Shown here in pieces: positions 60,601 to 64,000 of a stretch of 64,000 bases of DNA (positions are counted from its first letter, which is position 1; each line of letters opens with the position of its first letter). The notes below the pieces were generated by a model. The model saw only the letters and a list, made by a program, of their open reading frames with translations, was not told the origin of the DNA and did no database searches. The stretch spans positions 4,941,501-5,005,500 of the forward strand of contig NZ_JACHNB010000001.1 in NCBI RefSeq assembly GCF_014205225.1, read 5' to 3'. Made by a program: the position numbers and the translations under genes. The DNA comes from Actinoplanes octamycinicus (GTDB taxonomy: Bacteria; Actinomycetota; Actinomycetes; Mycobacteriales; Micromonosporaceae).

Positions 60601-62403
60601 CAGCCGGGACAGCGCGTCGTGGCTGAAGTCCCATTTCGCGCCGCCGGGCAGGACCACCCGGGCCAGGTTGCCGTTGTCGTCGTAGTCCATCGTGGTGCGC
60701 TCGCCGAACACGTCGATCACCGCGGAGGTCTCGCCGTGCGGACCGAACTCGGTGGTCCGCCGGGCGCCGCCGGGATCGGTCACGGCCAGCAGCCGGCCGC
60801 CGGGGGAGTACTCGTAGCGCCACGTCGCGCCGCCCGGACCGACCCGCTCGGCGAGGCGGCCGCGGTCGTCGTACCGATAGACCGTGCGGCGTCCCAGCGG
60901 GCTGATCGCGGCGGTGACCCGGCCGCGGTCGTCGCGTTCCAGCCGAGCGACGTGGCCGAGCGCGTCGGTGGCGCTGAGCAGGCGGCGCGAGTCGTCGAAG
61001 CCGAAGTCGAGGGTGACCCCGTCCGGATCGGTGACCCGATGGACCAGGCCGTCGCGCACGTCCAACCGGGTGACACCGCCCTCCCCGTCCACCACCTCGG
61101 CGGGGATGCGGTCGGCGCCGGCGTAGCGGTACCGGAACGACGCCCCGGTGCCGGCCGTGACCGCGACCAGGCGGCCCAACTCGTCGTAGGTGTAGTCGAA
61201 CGCGCCGCGCCGCAACAACCTCCCCCGGTCGTCCCAGCGCATCGTCACCACCGACCCATCACGGTCGGTGACCGTCACCGGGTTGCCCCACTCGTCGTAG
61301 GTGCGGCTCAGCGTGTGTCCGTGCGCGTCGGTGACGGACAGCAGCCGGCCCCGGTCGTCGTGCACGTAGACGTCGGTCTCGCCGACCACGGTGACGTGGC
61401 CGGGGAGGTAGACGTAGCGGCTCTCCCGGCCGAACCGGGAGACCTGGGTGAGCACCCGGCCGTCGGCGTCGTAGGTGTTCCGGACGTGGACGACGCCGTC
61501 GGCGTCGGTGACCGCGGTGATCCGGCCGTCCTCGACGGTGTAGGTGTAGGTGCCGTCGTCGGTCAGGAAGCCGTCGTAGACGAAGGGGACCAGGCCGACC
61601 GCCGTGATCCGGTCCCCGGTCCAGCTGATCGGGACGTCGTCCACGCTGGTCAGCCGGCCGTCGGTGTAGCCGAAGGTGAGCCGGTCGGCGCTGCGGATCC
61701 GGCCGGTCGCGTCGAAGCGCCAGACCCGGCCGTCGAACCAGCGCAGCTCCAGGCCGTCGTCGACCGGCTCCACGGTGGCGTTGATCCCGACGACCCGTCC
61801 GTAGCCGGCGCCCTGCCGGCCGAAGAACGCCGCCTGCCCGTCCGGCCCGGTGTAGGCGACGCCGTCGCTCGACGCCCGCAACCGGACGTCCGCCCACGAC
61901 GACCAGCCCGGCCCGAACGCGCCGACCACCGTGGACCGGCTGTTGTAGACCCGGGAGAACCCCGGAAGATCAGACACTTTGTGTACGAAGTTCCCGCTCG
62001 CCGTGTTGACCGGGTCGTCGGCGAACCCGCTGGTGGGCGGGAATCCGTACGCGACGGGTGCGTCGAAGGTCAGCGACGTGCGGCCCTCGGTGAGCCCGGC
62101 GGCCTTGAGGCTGGCGGCGATGGCCGCGTCCGGGAGCCGGCTGATGTCCCCGTCCCCGCCCGCGGCCCGGAACGCCTTGGCGATCGCGGCCACCCAGTCG
62201 GCGTCGATCCCGTTCAGCACGATGTAGTTGCCGAACGCGGTGATCAGCGACGACGCGTCGAAGTGCCCCCACTTGTTGCCGTCGGAGAACTCGCCGTAGG
62301 CGCTGCGCACCCGGGTGTCGTGGGTGCGCAGCTCGTCGTCGGCCGCCCGGCTGCCGCGTACGAAGTCGTCCAGGTCGTCAGGACGTGCCGAACTGGTCCC
62401 CAT
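57667..62403 (-). CDS. RHS-repeat polymorphic toxin with putative ADP-ribosyltransferase C-terminus
   Basis: Protein of 1578 aa. Residues 1-110 are helical and lack a signal peptide, as in type VII effectors. A DUF6531 region (DPVNTASGNFVHK, about 130-200) and YD/RHS repeats follow (about 200-1190; dozens of GRLTSV-, YDAAGR-type units), then the RHS core ending near residue 1255 (YHYAGNDPVGHADPLGL). A Gly-rich hydrophobic stretch (about 1288-1425) precedes a unique C-terminal domain of about 150 aa (1430-1578). That domain shows VYRFHT (Arg1437), SPFVS (Ser1487, Ser1491) and ETE (Glu1553, Glu1555), an R-S-E order typical of ADP-ribosyltransferases; this reading is inference. GAGGAGG precedes ATG 62403. 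The start overlaps the upstream 154-aa gene by 26 bp. Confidence 0.88.
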   Translation of the reverse strand: MGTSSARPDDLDDFVRGSRAADDELRTHDTRVRSAYGEFSDGNKWGHFDASSLITAFGNYIVLNGIDADWVAAIAKAFRAAGGDGDISRLPDAAIAASLKAAGLTEGRTSLTFDAPVAYGFPPTSGFADDPVNTASGNFVHKVSDLPGFSRVYNSRSTVVGAFGPGWSSWADVRLRASSDGVAYTGPDGQAAFFGRQGAGYGRVVGINATVEPVDDGLELRWFDGRVWRFDATGRIRSADRLTFGYTDGRLTSVDDVPISWTGDRITAVGLVPFVYDGFLTDDGTYTYTVEDGRITAVTDADGVVHVRNTYDADGRVLTQVSRFGRESRYVYLPGHVTVVGETDVYVHDDRGRLLSVTDAHGHTLSRTYDEWGNPVTVTDRDGSVVTMRWDDRGRLLRRGAFDYTYDELGRLVAVTAGTGASFRYRYAGADRIPAEVVDGEGGVTRLDVRDGLVHRVTDPDGVTLDFGFDDSRRLLSATDALGHVARLERDDRGRVTAAISPLGRRTVYRYDDRGRLAERVGPGGATWRYEYSPGGRLLAVTDPGGARRTTEFGPHGETSAVIDVFGERTTMDYDDNGNLARVVLPGGAKWDFSHDALSRLTAATDPAGATWLREYDATGTLTATVDPAGVRRSAVLDRDGRIAAVNDGLTGSAFEYDALGRATAHLRPDGTGAHAEYDRCGRRTTVIGPDGGRSRIEYTPAGRVARTVSPAGRVTVFEYDAAGRPSSRTDGAGRRVDFRYDADGMLVAVVRGELQESYEYGPDGHLVAQTTADGSRFVLAHDAAGRITAVTDPTGGTRRFEFDAAGRMTAAIDPLGGRTTYQHHPRGWVTTVTDPLGAVTTFGYDEVGRLTERIDPLGRRTTTEYDPAGRMLARTDGSGRTLRWSYDPSGRIVTITAGDGATLTFRRDRLGRPVSAEEGGRRVDLGWDPAGRLISRSRGGLTVRHGYDRDGLPITLTRPDGSVVTYRYDEGGALAAAGEITLRRDALGRLIRADGGDTTMTWEYAGGLPASYVCEGPSGRRTAHLSHDAAGRVVDDGTRTYRYDAAGQLITAGDTEFRYDRAGRLVHDGASVYAYDTAGQLISRGGTVFEYDGAGRRTREGDRRYVWDGLGRLSAVDDLTLRHDPFGELAEVAGQAVFWEPGAAGMPCWLGDRPVTGPGTPWTVGATPLTPDWQGTPGDRDAWGAPAGTEPGIGYRGELEFAGLVWLRHRVYDPSARAFLSTDPLPPSAGTAVAGNPYHYAGNDPVGHADPLGLRPVSDADLRAYRDEMSSGFFEDAGEWVGENWEYIAAGAMVVGGIAVMATGVGGPIGAAMIGGALLSMGASTGIQKATTGEVDWGQVAVQGLIGAAGGGLGAGAGMLAGGARFAATSPFVRGAIAGGAESLLGGAATRGFNGENPFDPRGLATDLLLGGVTGGVGGKLGAAKAQADDLVTVYRFHTAADPRTLQSNLNLESAAVQASVRGALDTPAKIAARAEAHMRGATQRSPFVSLLLDTNAGANTTDDWLRKIITGHPKHLADVMHVRQAPDMSTFRIPRSQLIFPDASNALSRAETEVVYHGEDLVKHIVDTIPNPFMKP

Positions 62404-62842
62404 CAGTCCTCCTCGTCACGTAGCCGCGCAGGAACAGGTCGAGGATCTTGGTGCGGTGATCGACCAGCGTCCGGCAGGCCGCGTGCAGCTCCTCGACGAA
62501 CTCGCGGTCGGTGATCGCATACCGGTCCGGCAGGACCAGCAGCCGGTCGCTGCCGTTCGGATCCCGGCCCGCCGCGCAGGCCGACGACGTGATCAGCCAC
62601 TCGCCGGCGCGGTAGGTCAGCTCCAGCAGGTAGTCCAGGGTGAAACCGCTGGCCGGGTGGCGGCCGCTGACATACCACTCGACGCGCAGCCCGAGATCCT
62701 TGCGGACCAGGTAGAAGCTCGGTCGCACCTCGGCCATCCCGGACTGCTTGCGCAGCCAGGCGGCCAGGCCGTTCAGGGTGTGCTGCACGTCGGCGGCCGC
62801 GGACAGCACGGCCGCGGCGGACGGATGGTCGTCGACACCCAT
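62378..62842 (-). CDS. 154-aa protein of unknown family; possible effector chaperone
   Basis: Soluble protein that I do not recognise. It begins with an amphipathic helix (VLSAAADVQHTLNGLAAWL), has a central beta-rich part (SFYLVRKDLGLRVEWYVSG, LDYLLELTYRAGEWLITSS), and ends with a helix (REFVEELHAACRTLVDHRTKILDLFL). GGGAG lies 6 nt upstream of ATG 62842. The 26-bp overlap with the RHS gene indicates translational coupling, and the position between a WXG100-like gene and the toxin suggests a dedicated chaperone, adaptor or targeting factor, by analogy with other type VII effector operons. No homologue could be named. Confidence 0.65.
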   Translation of the reverse strand: MGVDDHPSAAAVLSAAADVQHTLNGLAAWLRKQSGMAEVRPSFYLVRKDLGLRVEWYVSGRHPASGFTLDYLLELTYRAGEWLITSSACAAGRDPNGSDRLLVLPDRYAITDREFVEELHAACRTLVDHRTKILDLFLRGYVTRRTDGDQFGTS

Positions 62843-62867
62843 GGTCAGCTCCCTCGACAGACCCGGG

Positions 62868-63323
62868 TCACTCCCGGGACGGCGCGGTCGGGGCCGCCAC
62901 GGTGTAGTGCGGTGGGGTGACCGGCGGCGGGATCGGTGGCAGATCGTCCTCGTCCTCGCCCAGGAAGAAGTCACCCACCTTCTCCAGGAAGCTCTCGTCC
63001 TCCTGCTCCGCGGCCCAGGCCCGGGCCTTCTCCCGGCGGTCCTGCTCCTCGCGGGCCAGCCGGGCCAGCTCGTCCACCTGGTTGGCCGCGGTGCGCATGG
63101 CGGTGGCCAGCCGGCGGGCGTCACCGGTGCAGATGTCCATCCGGCCGCCGAACTGCCGGCCGTAGACACCGCGCCACTCCTGCGACGCGTGCGAGGCGAG
63201 CGAGGTGCGCCGGGAGATCTGGCCCTCGCAGGCGTCGGCGGCGGAACGCAGCTGGGTGGCCAGCCGGTCGGCCGCGTCCCAGTCGAACGGAACGTCCTCG
63301 GAAATCCCCCGTAGATCGACCAT
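62868..63323 (-). CDS. WXG100-like protein with acidic C-terminal extension
   Basis: Protein of 151 aa. Residues 1-100 form a helix-turn-helix hairpin with the WxG turn at Trp50-Arg-Gly52 (SQEWRGVYGRQFG), the hallmark of ESX/WXG100 secretion substrates. Residues about 105-151 are an acidic then Pro-rich tail (EDEDDLPPIPPPVTPP), longer than in plain WXG100 proteins. It is first in the operon with the 154-aa protein, the RHS toxin and the immunity candidate. Probably the secretion partner or targeting factor of the toxin (inference). A ribosome site AGGGGA lies upstream of ATG 63323. Confidence 0.75.
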   Translation of the reverse strand: MVDLRGISEDVPFDWDAADRLATQLRSAADACEGQISRRTSLASHASQEWRGVYGRQFGGRMDICTGDARRLATAMRTAANQVDELARLAREEQDRREKARAWAAEQEDESFLEKVGDFFLGEDEDDLPPIPPPVTPPHYTVAAPTAPSRE

Positions 63324-63461
63324 CGTCGTCCCCTGCTGGTTGTCCTCTTTGTTGTCCACAGATATCGAGAGGTGTTTGCGGTGGCGGCTCTCCTGTGACG
63401 ACAATGGCAGTCCGGGAAGGCGGAGTCAAAATCGATCAACAGAACTCGGGGGAGTGGACCG

Positions 63462-63746
63462 ATGCCGGGACGAGTACTCTCGACTGATCAGGCCAAGACG
63501 TCTATCCAGCAGGTTCAAGCGATCATCAACGGCGGGCTCACCGACCAGATATCGCAGCTCGACGCGCAGGGGAAGATGCTGTCCAACCCGGATGTCTGGG
63601 ACGGTCCGCTGGCTCAGCAGTTCCGCGATCAGACGTGGCCGGAGACCAAGGCCGCCCTCGACAAGGCCAAACAGGAATTGGATCAATTGCGCGAGCAGTT
63701 GCAGAAGATCGCGCAGAACATCATGACCGCAGGCGGCGGATCATAA
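63462..63746 (+). CDS. WXG100 family protein (EsxA-like)
   Basis: Protein of 94 aa, the usual WXG100 length, with no signal peptide. Two amphipathic helices flank the turn VWDGPLAQQF (Trp46-Asp-Gly48), and the C-terminal helix is Gln/Glu/Lys-rich (ALDKAKQELDQLREQLQKI). GGGGAG lies 8 nt before ATG 63462. Divergent from the other WXG100-like gene (138-bp gap) and followed after 44 bp by a Ser/Thr kinase gene. Such proteins form dimers and are exported by type VII systems. Confidence 0.85.
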   Translation: MPGRVLSTDQAKTSIQQVQAIINGGLTDQISQLDAQGKMLSNPDVWDGPLAQQFRDQTWPETKAALDKAKQELDQLREQLQKIAQNIMTAGGGS

Positions 63747-63790
63747 TCGGTCGTCCGGCTCTTTAGATCATTTCTGGAAAGGGTACGGGG

Positions 63791-64000
63791 ATGGCCGATC
63801 AGGAAGCGCTCGGCCGGGAATACCTGCTGCACGAGGAGATCGGACGGGGCGCTCTCGCGGTGGTCCGGCGGGCCACCCGGCGCTCCGGCGGCCCGTCGCT
63901 CGCGGCCAAACTCCTGCGCCCCGAGCTGGCCGGCGACCGCCGGGTCCGCGAGCTCCTGCTGCGCGAGGAGGCGGCGCTCCGCGACCTCGACCATCCGAGC
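63791..64000 (+). CDS. Ser/Thr protein kinase (partial, N-terminal 70 aa)
   Basis: Start of a Hanks-type kinase running off the window. Seen: REYLLHEEIGRGALAVVRRA with the glycine-rich loop (IGRGALAVV, residues 17-25), and SLAAKLL with the ATP-binding lysine at Lys40, then EEAALRDLDHPS at the position of helix C. Gene context (WXG100 protein, FHA-containing secretion ATPase) suggests that it phosphorylates Thr residues read by the FHA domain. The ribosome site is GGAAAGGG-like. Confidence 0.85.
   Translation, partial: MADQEALGREYLLHEEIGRGALAVVRRATRRSGGPSLAAKLLRPELAGDRRVRELLLREEAALRDLDHPS

Noticed and set aside
57835..62514. Long plus-strand open frame (1559 codons) opposite the RHS gene
   Set aside because: A mirror of the RHS repeats. 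No start, ribosome site or family; the minus strand carries the RHS core and DUF6531.

Overview
The window is a very GC-rich, strongly GC3-biased actinobacterial chromosome segment. The mix of genes points to a mycelial actinomycete, probably Micromonosporaceae (Actinoplanes-like); this placement is an inference. Evidence includes DUF6114/DUF6230 secreted-protein genes, a DUF6343 protein, a DUF6493/SWIM pair, cydABCD, a SGNH-acyltransferase, and a type VII-type FtsK ATPase with WXG100-like proteins. No tRNA, rRNA, CRISPR array, phage or insertion sequence was recognised.

Layout. 1-2.3 kb: a nearly complete trpB leaving the window, behind a long inverted repeat, and a LolA-like envelope protein. 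2.5-4.6 kb: an OmpR-type two-component pair, then a YcnI-like copper protein whose 3' end, including its stop codon, is repeated in tandem. 5.7-10 kb: small conserved proteins and the DUF6114/DUF6230 pair. 10.3-12.3 kb: an orphan CHASE3-HAMP-GAF histidine kinase. 12.3-18 kb: the cydABCD operon on the minus strand, with a DevR/DosR-like box upstream. 18.1-24.9 kb: a molybdenum hydroxylase pair (FAD subunit, then fused Fe-S/Mo subunit), a lactate permease and an amidohydrolase. 25.4-32.4 kb: a ricin-type lectin membrane protein, a MerR-VIT/VWA operon with a perfect palindromic operator, and a secreted zinc protease. 32.5-36.2 kb: an ABC exporter divergent from a NarL-type two-component system. 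36.2-42 kb: a DUF6343 protein, an APC transporter, a GH26-like glycosidase with a long structured leader, and an acyltransferase-SGNH protein. 42.4-47.6 kb: the DUF6493-SWIM pair and a membrane protein. 47.8-52 kb: pgi, an AlkZ-like DNA glycosylase and a GH18 chitinase.

52.1-64 kb is the most interesting block. It holds an FHA-FtsK secretion ATPase, a serine hydrolase and, facing them, a minus-strand operon: WXG100-like protein, a 154-aa protein of unknown family, a 1578-aa RHS protein, and a 122-aa acidic protein. The RHS protein has a helical N-terminus and an ADP-ribosyltransferase-like C-terminus. A second WXG100 protein and a Ser/Thr kinase run the other way. I read this as a type VII-linked polymorphic toxin locus with an undescribed immunity candidate.

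Two themes recur. First, at least eight genes have a TANNNT -10-like hexamer 6-7 nt before the start codon, suggesting leaderless transcripts; these also fix several start choices. Second, degenerate tandem arrays (29-, 30- and 54-bp units and a G-rich array almost free of A) fill several intergenic gaps, three of them between convergent genes.
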